Part shown: in pieces, positions 1 to 5,580 of the stretch
Layout: the number at the start of each line of letters is the position of its first letter
How positions within the stretch are numbered: position 1 is the first letter of the stretch
Assembly: GCA_964505325.1 (NCBI GenBank)
Contig: CAZDHT010000227.1
Span: 1-8,956, forward strand
Direction of reading: 5' to 3'
Source: CAZDHT01 sp964505325
GTDB lineage: Bacteria; Planctomycetota; PUPC01
DNA: 8,956 nucleotides
Program-made: the position numbers and the translations under genes
Notes under the pieces: model-generated
The model's database searches: none
The model's input: the letters and a program-made list of their open reading frames with translations, nothing else
What the model was told of the DNA's origin: nothing

Positions 1-2
1 CG

Positions 3-215
3 GAGTACAAAGCGGCGTGCGCGAAGAGCATTCCGATCGGCCTGTGGAAAAAGCCCAGCCAAGCCATGTTCGACAAGCCGCCATACGAGTGGAACCCGTC
101 CGTTGACGTGCCGGCGCCGCACGAGCCCGACGAGCAGCGCGTCCAGCCCGTCGACCCACAGTGGTGGCTGCCCATCCGTGACCAGATCCGCACCGAGGCG
201 CATAAGGTGCGCTGA
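3..215 (+). CDS. C-terminal part of an unidentified protein
   Basis: The third reading frame is open from the window edge to a TGA at 213-215, giving about 70 residues. The composition looks like real protein: it has a GLW motif, a PPYEWNP stretch and a QWWLPIRDQIR helix-like tail. The pattern of an alanine-rich helix, then GLW, then a proline/tryptophan segment resembles the C-terminal end of staphylococcal-nuclease-like (SNase) domains, where an AxxEAR...GLW helix closes the fold. The match is short and no catalytic residues lie in the window, so this is only a suggestion. The start is outside the window. The gene ends 3 bp before the repeat tract at 219, and its last codons (AAGGTGCGC) resemble the repeat nearby. 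Confidence 0.55.
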   Translation, partial: EYKAACAKSIPIGLWKKPSQAMFDKPPYEWNPSVDVPAPHEPDEQRVQPVDPQWWLPIRDQIRTEAHKVR

Positions 216-218
216 TAG

Positions 219-244
219 GGCGAATAAGGCGAATAGGCGAATAA
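219..244. repeat. short tandem repeat GGCGAATAA
   Basis: Three head-to-tail copies are present: GGCGAATAA (219-227), GGCGAATA (228-235) and GGCGAATAA (236-244). The last copy runs straight into the palindrome starting at 243. The same unit reappears at 863-878, again next to the palindrome, so unit and palindrome appear to form one repeat family. Confidence 0.85.
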
Positions 245-315
245 GGTGCCTGGCACCTTTAAGAGATGCAGAATTCGGGCAGGAAACCGCCATTTCTGAA
301 GGTGCCTGGCACCTT
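243..315. repeat. paired 17-bp palindromes, REPIN-like
   Basis: Two identical copies of the perfect palindrome AAGGTGCCTGGCACCTT lie at 243-259 and 299-315, separated by 39 bp. The spacer holds an imperfect inverted repeat (CAGAA near 270, TTCTG just before 299), so the whole block could fold into one long hairpin or two short ones. Two close palindromes forming one unit is the layout of REPIN-type elements, which are mobilised in trans by REP-associated Y1 (IS200-like) transposases. No such transposase is in the window, so that mechanism is inferred. The second copy ends 11 bp before the ribosome binding site of the next gene and would sit in its 5' untranslated region. Confidence 0.85.
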
Positions 316-325
316 ATTTACAATC

Positions 326-334
326 AGGAGGTGA
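326..334 (+). promoter_or_regulatory. ribosome binding site for the 338 gene
   Basis: AGGAGGTGA is a full-length match to the consensus Shine-Dalgarno sequence. AGGAGG ends 6 bases before the GTG at 338. This fixes the start at GTG 338 rather than any later ATG. Confidence 0.85.
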
Positions 335-337
335 CCG

Positions 338-859
338 GTGGATGAGTATACGAACGAACAGATCGTGGACGTGCTCCGCGACATCGCCCGCGTGGCGTCC
401 GGCGTCTTTGACGGCGAGGAGTGCGGCACCCTGCTCACGGAGCGGGCGATGAAGTTCCTCGCGGCGGGAGCTGTGCCCGGCAACAAGTATGCGGTGGGCG
501 ACAACATCGACTACGACGCGCCGCGGTTCGAGCGGGCCAAGAAGCTGCTGCTCCGGTTCCAGCGTCTGGCGCCCGACGGGCTCGAGGTCCAGTGCATCCT
601 CTGGGCGCCGGTCACCGGGACCTCCGACAAGGTCGTGCAGGAGATCTTTAATGGCGGCCCGACCCGCTGGGGGCTCAGCACCGATGCCGTGGACATCAAG
701 CCGCCAATGAAACAGGTGATGGAGACGGGCGAGCCGGTCGAGCTGACGGACGGCGACGTGCTGACCGTCCTCGCGCCCGTCCGCGACAGTCTCCAGGACG
801 TCGCCGGCTTCATCGAGGTCAGTGCCACAGCCCCGGGCGGCCCCGCCCCCAAGAAATGA
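338..859 (+). CDS. small soluble Cache/PAS-like sensor-domain protein
   Basis: This 173-residue protein starts at a GTG behind a perfect Shine-Dalgarno sequence. It has no signal peptide or membrane segment. After an N-terminal helix (residues 5-25), residues 57-90 (DYDAPRFERAKKLLLRF...VQCILWAPV) and 110-162 follow the order of a Cache-type ligand-binding fold: helix, strand, a variable WGLSTDAVDIKPPMKQVMETGEPVE segment, then a strand pair with LTVLAPVRDSLQDVAGFIEVS at about 142-162. The latter resembles the 'api.d..g.vvGvl.v' ending of sensory Cache domains. Such domains normally sit outside the membrane, attached to a kinase, cyclase or chemoreceptor; here nothing is attached. A GAF or PAS domain is an alternative. 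The fold is inferred from pattern, and function and ligand are unknown. Related repeats flank the gene on both sides (219-315 and 863-906). Confidence 0.8.
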   Translation: MDEYTNEQIVDVLRDIARVASGVFDGEECGTLLTERAMKFLAAGAVPGNKYAVGDNIDYDAPRFERAKKLLLRFQRLAPDGLEVQCILWAPVTGTSDKVVQEIFNGGPTRWGLSTDAVDIKPPMKQVMETGEPVELTDGDVLTVLAPVRDSLQDVAGFIEVSATAPGGPAPKK

Positions 860-862
860 GCT

Positions 863-906
863 GGCGAAAGGCGAATAAGGTGCCCGAATAAAGTGCCAGG
901 CACCTT
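863..906. repeat. second, degenerate copy of the repeat block
   Basis: The block begins 3 bp after the stop codon of the 338-859 gene. It contains GGCGAAA (863-869), GGCGAATAA (870-878), a half palindrome AAGGTGCC (877-884) and a near-complete palindrome AAAGTGCCAGGCACCTT (890-906), which has one arm mismatch and the opposite central base compared with the copies at 243 and 299. The same two motifs therefore occur in the same order on both sides of that gene. The block looks like a repeat disrupted by partial duplication. Confidence 0.8.
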
Positions 907-910
907 ATAA

Positions 911-1144
911 AACCCCAAGGGTGTGAAGAAGTCGGCGGCGTGGGACAGGGTGCACCTCATTCGAGCGGCAGAGAAGCCGCCGAAGGTGCTGATCGTCGAC
1001 ATTCGAGGCATCCTGGTCAGGAAGAAGGGGGATCACGTGCTCCAGCCGGGCGACGTGATCTACGTGCCGAGAGCCGGCGAGGTCGTCGATAAGGAGCGGA
1101 TCGCGCAAATCCTCAAGCAGGCCCGGCCGGACACCCTGAAGTAG
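911..1144 (+). pseudogene. C-terminal fragment of SLBB polysaccharide export protein
   Basis: The frame opens after an in-frame TAA at 908-910, just past the palindrome ending at 906. From GTG 923 it encodes 73 residues with the typical end of Wza/EpsE-type outer-membrane polysaccharide export proteins: DRVHLIR, a strand VLIVDIRGIL, then LQPGDVIYVPRAG. This is the last beta-grasp (SLBB-type) unit. Full proteins are several hundred residues long and begin with a signal peptide and a Poly_export domain, both absent here. GTG 923 has no usable ribosome binding site: only AAGG two bases upstream. It therefore looks like a remnant left by a deletion or rearrangement at the repeat, although a small translated protein cannot be excluded. 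The tail after the VPR motif is intact and the TAG at 1142 looks natural. The gene at 1171 begins 26 bp later. Confidence 0.65.
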
Positions 1145-1170
1145 GTTCCGGGAGGCCGGACGCGGACCGA

Positions 1171-2238
1171 ATGACCAACCACGAACGGGTCAAGGCGGTG
1201 ATTCACAGGACGGAGCTGGACCACGTTCCGTTCCTCCAGTACGACGGGCTCGCCGCGCCGAACGAAGAGATCTGGGCGCAGGTGGGCCGGGAGAACGTCG
1301 GCATCATCCGCTGGTCGGCGGTGCATCGGCTCGAGGCGCCGAACTGCCGCACGGACACGATCCGGACCACCCGTGACGGACTCACGATCTCCGAGTCGAC
1401 GTTGGCCACGCCCGCCGGCACGTTGACCCAGGTCCAGCACCGCGACCCGCAATCCGGCGCCTACTTCCCGGTGCGGCGCTTCGTCAACGAGGAGGCGGAT
1501 TATGCAGTTCTTACTGCGTACCTCCACGACATCCAGGTCGTGGAGGATTTTGACCGTTTCCGCAAGGACCAGGCCGAGCTCGGCGACGACGGCCTGGCGA
1601 TGGTCACCCTCGAGAGGACGCCGTATCAGCAGATGTGGGTCCGCTGGGTCGGCCTCGAGACCCTCTCGTTTCATCTGGCTGACTGCCCCGACGCGGTCGA
1701 GAACTGCGTGTTGCTCTGGACGGACGTCTGCCGCCGCGTCCATGAGGTCGTCGCGAAGGCGATTGAGACGCTCGACGTCGACTATGTCAACTTCCCGGAC
1801 AACATCGCCGCGCCGGTCATCGGCAGGCGGTACTTCGACCGGTACTGCGTGCCGCTCTATCGTGAGGTGGCGTCGATGCTCGAGGCGCATGGTCTCCCGC
1901 TGTTCTGCCATATGGACGGCGAGCTGGGGCCGCTGCGAGAGCAGATCGCGGATTCGGGCGTTCGCGGCATCGATTCCTTCACGCCCGAGCCCGACACGGA
2001 GAACCGCGTGGACGACGCGCTCGGCTGGTGGCCCGATACGCGGCTCTTGGTGAACTTCCCGTCGTCCGTACACCTGTCGTCACCGGAGGCGGTCGAAGAG
2101 ACGGCTGCTGATCTGCTCGAGCAGGGCGGACACTCCGGACAGCTTGCCCTTCAGATTTCGGAGGACATTCCGCCCGAAGCCTGGAAGACGAGCTTCCCCG
2201 CCATCATCCGGGCGATTGACAACTTCGGCAGGCCGTGA
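1171..2238 (+). CDS. uroporphyrinogen decarboxylase-like (UroD/MtaA superfamily) protein
   Basis: The 355-residue length is normal for the superfamily. The N-terminus MTNHERVKAVIHRTELDHVPF matches the family opening 'm...eRv..al.....DrvPv'. Other landmarks are VDYVNFPDNIAAP (about 203-215, where relatives have a 'gDD.a' loop), RYFDRYCVPLYREV (the 'p..f.e...P' helix), HMDGELGPLREQIADSGVRGIDSF (H247-G250, in the 'HsDG/HxCG' position) and a C-terminal ISEDIPPEAW. Known members are the haem enzyme HemE and corrinoid methyltransferases such as MtaA and CmuA. This protein lacks the cysteines that bind zinc in the methyltransferase group (Asp at H247+2, Asp/Glu near the C-terminus), and it lacks a typical HemE N-terminus. 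It therefore belongs to the large uncharacterised branch common in planctomycete-like genomes. It is cytoplasmic, with no signal peptide. A GGGAGG at 1150-1155 is 15 bases from ATG 1171, a long spacing. Substrate unknown. Confidence 0.85.
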   Translation: MTNHERVKAVIHRTELDHVPFLQYDGLAAPNEEIWAQVGRENVGIIRWSAVHRLEAPNCRTDTIRTTRDGLTISESTLATPAGTLTQVQHRDPQSGAYFPVRRFVNEEADYAVLTAYLHDIQVVEDFDRFRKDQAELGDDGLAMVTLERTPYQQMWVRWVGLETLSFHLADCPDAVENCVLLWTDVCRRVHEVVAKAIETLDVDYVNFPDNIAAPVIGRRYFDRYCVPLYREVASMLEAHGLPLFCHMDGELGPLREQIADSGVRGIDSFTPEPDTENRVDDALGWWPDTRLLVNFPSSVHLSSPEAVEETAADLLEQGGHSGQLALQISEDIPPEAWKTSFPAIIRAIDNFGRP

Positions 2239-2248
2239 CCATCCAGTT

Positions 2249-2295
2249 CAGCGCTCTTGGCGGTCTACGAGCGCTGCCGCGAGGACTGGTCCTCG
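2249..2295 (+). terminator. two tandem hairpins after the UroD-like gene
   Basis: Hairpin A pairs CAGCGCTC (2249-2256) with GAGCGCTG (2269-2276) in a perfect 8-bp stem with a 12-base loop. Hairpin B pairs CGAGGA (2280-2285) with TCCTCG (2290-2295) around CTGG. Hairpin A starts 11 bp after the stop codon, where a terminator would be expected. However, hairpin B is followed by AAAAA on the + strand instead of a U tract, so this is not a textbook intrinsic terminator. A factor-dependent terminator or an RNA-processing/stability element fits as well. Confidence 0.45.
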
Positions 2296-2320
2296 AAAAA
2301 TCCCCCCGATTTCCGGTAAA

Positions 2321-2366
2321 CCCTGCCAGAAAAGCACGACTATGTTAGTAGGCCCTCTGTGCAGGG
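2321..2366 (+). promoter_or_regulatory. possible structured leader of the pseudopilin gene
   Basis: CCCTGC+CAGA (2321-2330) pairs with TCTG+GCAGGG (2356-2366), ten base pairs interrupted only by a single bulged T at 2360, enclosing a 25-base loop. The structure ends 24 bp before the Shine-Dalgarno GAGG at 2391-2394. I could not match it to a known riboswitch: the conserved c-di-GMP-I core bases are missing. It may be a leader hairpin or chance. Confidence 0.3.
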
Positions 2367-2403
2367 ATGGCGCCGAGAGCCAAAGGAATTGAGGTGCAGG
2401 CAG

Positions 2404-2973
2404 ATGACGACCTTTTCGGGCGGATGTCAGGCGGCAGTGGGACGTGGAAACAGCCGCAAGGCTTTCACACTCATTGAGCTGCTGATCGTAATCGGCATTC
2501 TTGTCCTCCTGATAGCTCTGCTGCTGCCCAGCGTGCGGGAGGCCAAGATGACGGCCACCGGGACCCGTGACCTGAATCACGTCCGGCAGGTGATGATCGC
2601 GTGTCAGAATTATGCGCTGTGCTACAACACGTGGCCCGCCGGCAGCCCCGCGGGCGACGGTAACCTGGAACCGCTGAAGGAAGAACTGAAGAACTACATC
2701 AACAAAGACGACGAGGTATACAAAGATGCTTGGTCCCTGCAGCCCCTTGTGTATGTGAACAGCAAGTACTACGACGTGGGGGCAATCAGCCTCGCCGGCC
2801 CGCCTATCCAGGGGAACTACAATCCGAAGAGCTTCCAGCTTTTCTCGCTGGGGAGGGATGGGAAGTCGGCACGGCCAGGGAACCGCGAGGAGAACGACGA
2901 CAACACGTGGGCGGACATCTTGAACAACCGCGTCGTCCTGTTCGCAGAGATCCGAGACCGCAGGGGATTGTAG
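2404..2973 (+). CDS. GspG-like type II secretion / type IV pseudopilin
   Basis: ATG 2404 is chosen because GAGG (2391-2394) lies 9 bases upstream; the longer reading from GTG 2359 would cover the leader and has no ribosome binding site. The 189-residue product has a 20-residue basic leader ending RKA, then FTLIELLIVIGILVLLIALLLPSV. This is a class III prepilin signal with Glu at +5 and a hydrophobic helix to about residue 44. Prepilin peptidase would cut between A20 and F21; Ala replaces the usual Gly. The C-terminal half has SFQLFSLGRDGK (143-154) and an acidic DDNTWADILN (165-174). These match the 'y.l.SlG.DGk...DDI' calcium-binding end of GspG major pseudopilins. No secretion ATPase, GspF or secretin gene is nearby, so it is an orphan, as is common for the many pseudopilins of planctomycete and lentisphaeral genomes. 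Role in surface filaments or secretion is inferred. Confidence 0.85.
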   Translation: MTTFSGGCQAAVGRGNSRKAFTLIELLIVIGILVLLIALLLPSVREAKMTATGTRDLNHVRQVMIACQNYALCYNTWPAGSPAGDGNLEPLKEELKNYINKDDEVYKDAWSLQPLVYVNSKYYDVGAISLAGPPIQGNYNPKSFQLFSLGRDGKSARPGNREENDDNTWADILNNRVVLFAEIRDRRGL

Positions 2974-3092
2974 GGGAGCGCGATCCTTCCTTCGATCTGT
3001 TTGTCTCAGACGCTGAATCCCCGCGCGCAACAGGCCGCCTGGCACCGGGAGCTTGCGTTGAACGCTGCACCTGAAAGCCTGGCGGAATGTGG

Positions 3093-3121
3093 TTGACACC
3101 CCGTCTCCGCTTCCGTAACGT
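3093..3121 (+). promoter_or_regulatory. sigma-70-type promoter for the lyase operon
   Basis: A perfect -35 box TTGACA (3093-3098) is followed by 17 bp and TAACGT (3116-3121), which keeps the key first T, second A and last T of the -10 consensus. Transcription would start near 3128, leaving a leader of about 70 bases before ATG 3197. It is the best promoter match in the window and lies in the 223-bp gap before the two exported-protein genes. Confidence 0.55.
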
Positions 3122-3128
3122 GGTGTCA
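3094..3128. promoter_or_regulatory. inverted repeat over the promoter, operator candidate
   Basis: TGACACC (3094-3100) and GGTGTCA (3122-3128) are perfect inverted repeats, extendable to nine positions with one mismatch. One arm overlaps the -35 box and the other lies just downstream of the -10 box at the predicted start site. The centres are 28 bp apart, close to three helical turns. A repressor dimer or tetramer bound here would block the promoter. No regulator gene is in the window. Confidence 0.45.
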
Positions 3129-3144
3129 GCGCGGTTGGTACATA

Positions 3145-3162
3145 GGCGTTCAATCGAACGCC
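3145..3162 (+). promoter_or_regulatory. hairpin in the 5' leader of the lyase gene
   Basis: GGCGTTC (3145-3151) pairs with GAACGCC (3156-3162) around an AATC loop: a perfect 7-bp stem 19 bp upstream of the AGGAGG at 3182-3187. It could stabilise the mRNA or serve as a second binding site. A related palindrome GCGTTGAACGC lies at 3055-3065, upstream of the promoter. Confidence 0.4.
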
Positions 3163-3196
3163 CCTACACGTCAGACCCGGCAGGAGGGGGGACAGC

Positions 3197-5542
3197 ATGG
3201 TCAGGTGTGCGAACTCGTTTCTGGCAACAGGTGTCTTCTGCTTAGCGTGTGCGGCGTCCGCCCTCGGCGTCGAGGTGAAGCTCACCGTCAGGGACACGGC
3301 GGGCGTCGAGCGGAAGGGCGACGTGGTCACCACGGGCGTGCCGTTTGCGAAGGGCGTCGTCAAGGATGTGTCGACGCTGACGGTCGGCGTGGGTGGGAAA
3401 CCGATTCCCGCGCAGTTCATCAAGACGGTGCCGTGGCCGGACGGCTCGGTCCGCTGGGCGCTGCTGGACACGCAGGCCGACGTGCCCGCGGGTGGTAAGG
3501 TTGGCTTGGCCGTCAGCGACCGGGGCACGAACCCAGCGCCGAAGGCGCCGGTGAAGATCGAGCAGGGCCGCATGGGCGCGGTCAAGGTCTCGACCGGGCC
3601 GCTCGAGTTCGTGGTTAGCCGCAAGAAGTTCAACCTGTTCCAGTTGCTGAAGGTCGACGGGGTGGAGTTGATCACGGGCGGCAAGGGGCTCGTGATCTAC
3701 AAGGCCGGCGGCGGCGACGTCGCCTCCATCGCACCGTCTGAGGTCAAGGTCGAAGACGCCGGGCCAATGCGGGCGACGGTCTGCGTGCGGGGCGTCTATC
3801 CCGGCGTGCACAACAACCTGCTCCGGTACACCGTCCGCATCACGGCCTACGCGGGCAAGAAGTTCGTCAAGCTGCAGGTGTGGCTCGAGAACCAGGGAGC
3901 GTACGGCTACGGCCACGGCGAGCCGAAGCGCGAGTGGTTCGGCTTCGACGGGATGGCGGTCGAGATGGGCCTGCTGCTCGGCGACAAGGTAACCGCAAGC
4001 TGCGAGGGCGTCTCCGGCGCCGCGCCGTTCAAGGTCGAGCAGCTCTGCCCGACGGGCAACTGGAAGAGCTTCGCCTACACGATCACGGGTGGCGGCAAGA
4101 CGCTCAAGCGGGGCGCCCGCACCGACGGCGTGGTCGCCATCGCGGGGCCGAACGGGAAGCTGACGGCGGCGGTCCGCCACTTCTGGCAGAACTACGAGAA
4201 GGCGATCGAGGTCGACACGTCGACGCTCACGGTCTGGCTCTGGCCGCGGAGCGGCGAATGGCCGCGGAGCAAAGTCCGCCGCGGCGCCTCGTCGGCCGGC
4301 GACCTGTTCAAGCAGTTCAAGAAGCCCGGCATGTACCATCTGCCCGGCTCGCGGCACAAGGGCCACGAGATCATCCTCGATTTTTCGGGCCGCGATCCGA
4401 GGGCGACCGTGGCAACGCTGTCCGCGCCGCTCCGCGCCCAAGCCACGCCCGAGTACTACGCGACGACCGAGGCGGCGCCCGGCTGGTTCGCACCGGCGAG
4501 CTTCAAGACCGGCGACGCCGCGTATGACCAGAAGGTCGCGAACTGGAACCGCCAGGCGTGGAACGCGGTCGATCCGAACGCGAAGAACCGCGGAAGCCTG
4601 GCGTTTGCCCGGAACGGCGGCGCGGACGGACGCGGATTCTGGTACGGCTGGATGGACTTCGGCGACCTGCTCTGGCAGCCGGGCACCTGCCAGCTCCACT
4701 ACGACTGGACCTGGGTGATGCTGCTCAACTGGATGCGGCAAGGACAGCCCGAGTTTCTTGAAATGGGCACGCAGATGGCCCGCCACCGCATCGACGTCGA
4801 CCAATGCTGGTCCGACCGCGACGAACTTGCCTACCGCGCCTGCTGCGCGTACGAGAAAGGCTACACCGACATCCACCACGGCCGCGGCGTGCGAGGCCGG
4901 CCCACCACCACCCACACCTGGGTCAGCGGCGTTGTCCTCTACTACATGCTGACCGGCGAGCAGAAGGCGTACGAATGCGCGATGCGGACCTACCAGGGCC
5001 TCCTTGAGCGGGCCGTCAATCCCAAGCGCAAGTCGCCGGGCACCGGCGGACAGATGCGCTCGACCGGCTGGTCCATCCTCAACCTCTGCTCGCTCTACGA
5101 CCTCACCGCGGACAAGAAATACCTCGACGACGCGATGGTGCTGTTCAAGAACCACGTCGTGCCGACGTGGAAGAAGGACGGGCCGTACCTCCAGAAGGGC
5201 TTGCAGTATTACTACTCGACGCAGGGCTTCTGCGAATTGCAGCACCGCACCGGCGACGCGAACGTGATGAAGCTTTTGGAGGAGGGCTGCGCCGGGCAGT
5301 TCCCGAAGAAGACCTACTCCGAGTGGCCCATCTTCCTGTCGAACATCTACGCCTACGTCGGCTACAAGAAAGGCAAGCCGGAGTACATAAAGACGGCGCA
5401 GGATTACTTCACCGGCTACGTCTCCGGCTCGAAGAGCCCGCCGGCGTACCGCATCGGCAGCGGCGCGTGGACCAAGGAGACGTGCAAGACCATCCGCAAC
5501 GGGCACATCCTTCAGTATGTGAAGTGGAAGCTGAACAAGTGA
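3197..5542 (+). CDS. secreted PcRGLX/YetA-like (PL26-type) polysaccharide lyase-like protein
   Basis: AGGAGG at 3182-3187, 9 bases before ATG 3197, supports the start of this 781-residue protein. A signal peptide occupies residues 1-24 (hydrophobic core 8-20, cut after ALG); C18 makes a poor lipobox possible. Residues 25-100 match the RIFT-barrel domain of Penicillium exo-rhamnogalacturonan lyase PcRGLX and B. subtilis YetA: TTGVPFAKGVV, then PIPAQF, then WPDGSVRWALLD (W80-D91). A beta-rich middle with VWLENQG follows to about 430. The C-terminal part is an alpha/alpha toroid with FWYGWMDFGD (481-490), LHYDWTW (500-506), MARHRIDVDQCW (527-538) and HTWVSGVVLYYMLTG (573-587), the conserved order in this family. 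Family members that have been studied cut rhamnogalacturonan I by beta-elimination; many bacterial relatives are uncharacterised, so the substrate is a guess. It is probably periplasmic or outer-surface, and cotranscribed with the gene 38 bp downstream. Confidence 0.8.
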   Translation: MVRCANSFLATGVFCLACAASALGVEVKLTVRDTAGVERKGDVVTTGVPFAKGVVKDVSTLTVGVGGKPIPAQFIKTVPWPDGSVRWALLDTQADVPAGGKVGLAVSDRGTNPAPKAPVKIEQGRMGAVKVSTGPLEFVVSRKKFNLFQLLKVDGVELITGGKGLVIYKAGGGDVASIAPSEVKVEDAGPMRATVCVRGVYPGVHNNLLRYTVRITAYAGKKFVKLQVWLENQGAYGYGHGEPKREWFGFDGMAVEMGLLLGDKVTASCEGVSGAAPFKVEQLCPTGNWKSFAYTITGGGKTLKRGARTDGVVAIAGPNGKLTAAVRHFWQNYEKAIEVDTSTLTVWLWPRSGEWPRSKVRRGASSAGDLFKQFKKPGMYHLPGSRHKGHEIILDFSGRDPRATVATLSAPLRAQATPEYYATTEAAPGWFAPASFKTGDAAYDQKVANWNRQAWNAVDPNAKNRGSLAFARNGGADGRGFWYGWMDFGDLLWQPGTCQLHYDWTWVMLLNWMRQGQPEFLEMGTQMARHRIDVDQCWSDRDELAYRACCAYEKGYTDIHHGRGVRGRPTTTHTWVSGVVLYYMLTGEQKAYECAMRTYQGLLERAVNPKRKSPGTGGQMRSTGWSILNLCSLYDLTADKKYLDDAMVLFKNHVVPTWKKDGPYLQKGLQYYYSTQGFCELQHRTGDANVMKLLEEGCAGQFPKKTYSEWPIFLSNIYAYVGYKKGKPEYIKTAQDYFTGYVSGSKSPPAYRIGSGAWTKETCKTIRNGHILQYVKWKLNK

Positions 5543-5563
5543 CGGAGCGGACGGCCAGCACGC

Positions 5564-5573
5564 AGGAGAGGAG
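5564..5573 (+). promoter_or_regulatory. ribosome binding site fixing the 5581 start
   Basis: The purine run AGGAGAGGAG ends 7 bases before ATG 5581. The frame is open far upstream into the lyase gene, but only this site gives a Shine-Dalgarno sequence followed by a signal peptide. GTG 5575 is in frame but too close to the site. Confidence 0.75.
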
Positions 5574-5580
5574 TGTGGGG

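Noticed and set aside
1060..2073. 337-codon minus-strand frame over the UroD-like gene
   Set aside because: Same mirror-frame effect; it also runs through the end of the SLBB fragment.
2320..2400. Possible c-di-GMP-I riboswitch before the pseudopilin gene
   Set aside because: GGTAAACC resembles one conserved segment, but the ACGCAAAGCC core and the second stem pattern are missing.
3037..3046. GCCTGGCACC resembling part of the AAGGTGCCTGGCACCTT palindrome
   Set aside because: Only ten matching bases and the left arm is absent; could be a decayed copy but chance is as likely.
2248..3684. 478-codon minus-strand frame across the pseudopilin gene and promoter region
   Set aside because: It crosses a promoter, a gap and two unrelated + strand genes; Thr/Pro/Ser-rich, no domain.
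5167..5580. Upstream extension of the HEAT-propeller frame into the lyase gene
   Set aside because: The extension lies out of frame inside a well-supported gene and reads as arginine-rich noise; the signal peptide and Shine-Dalgarno sequence mark 5581 as the start.
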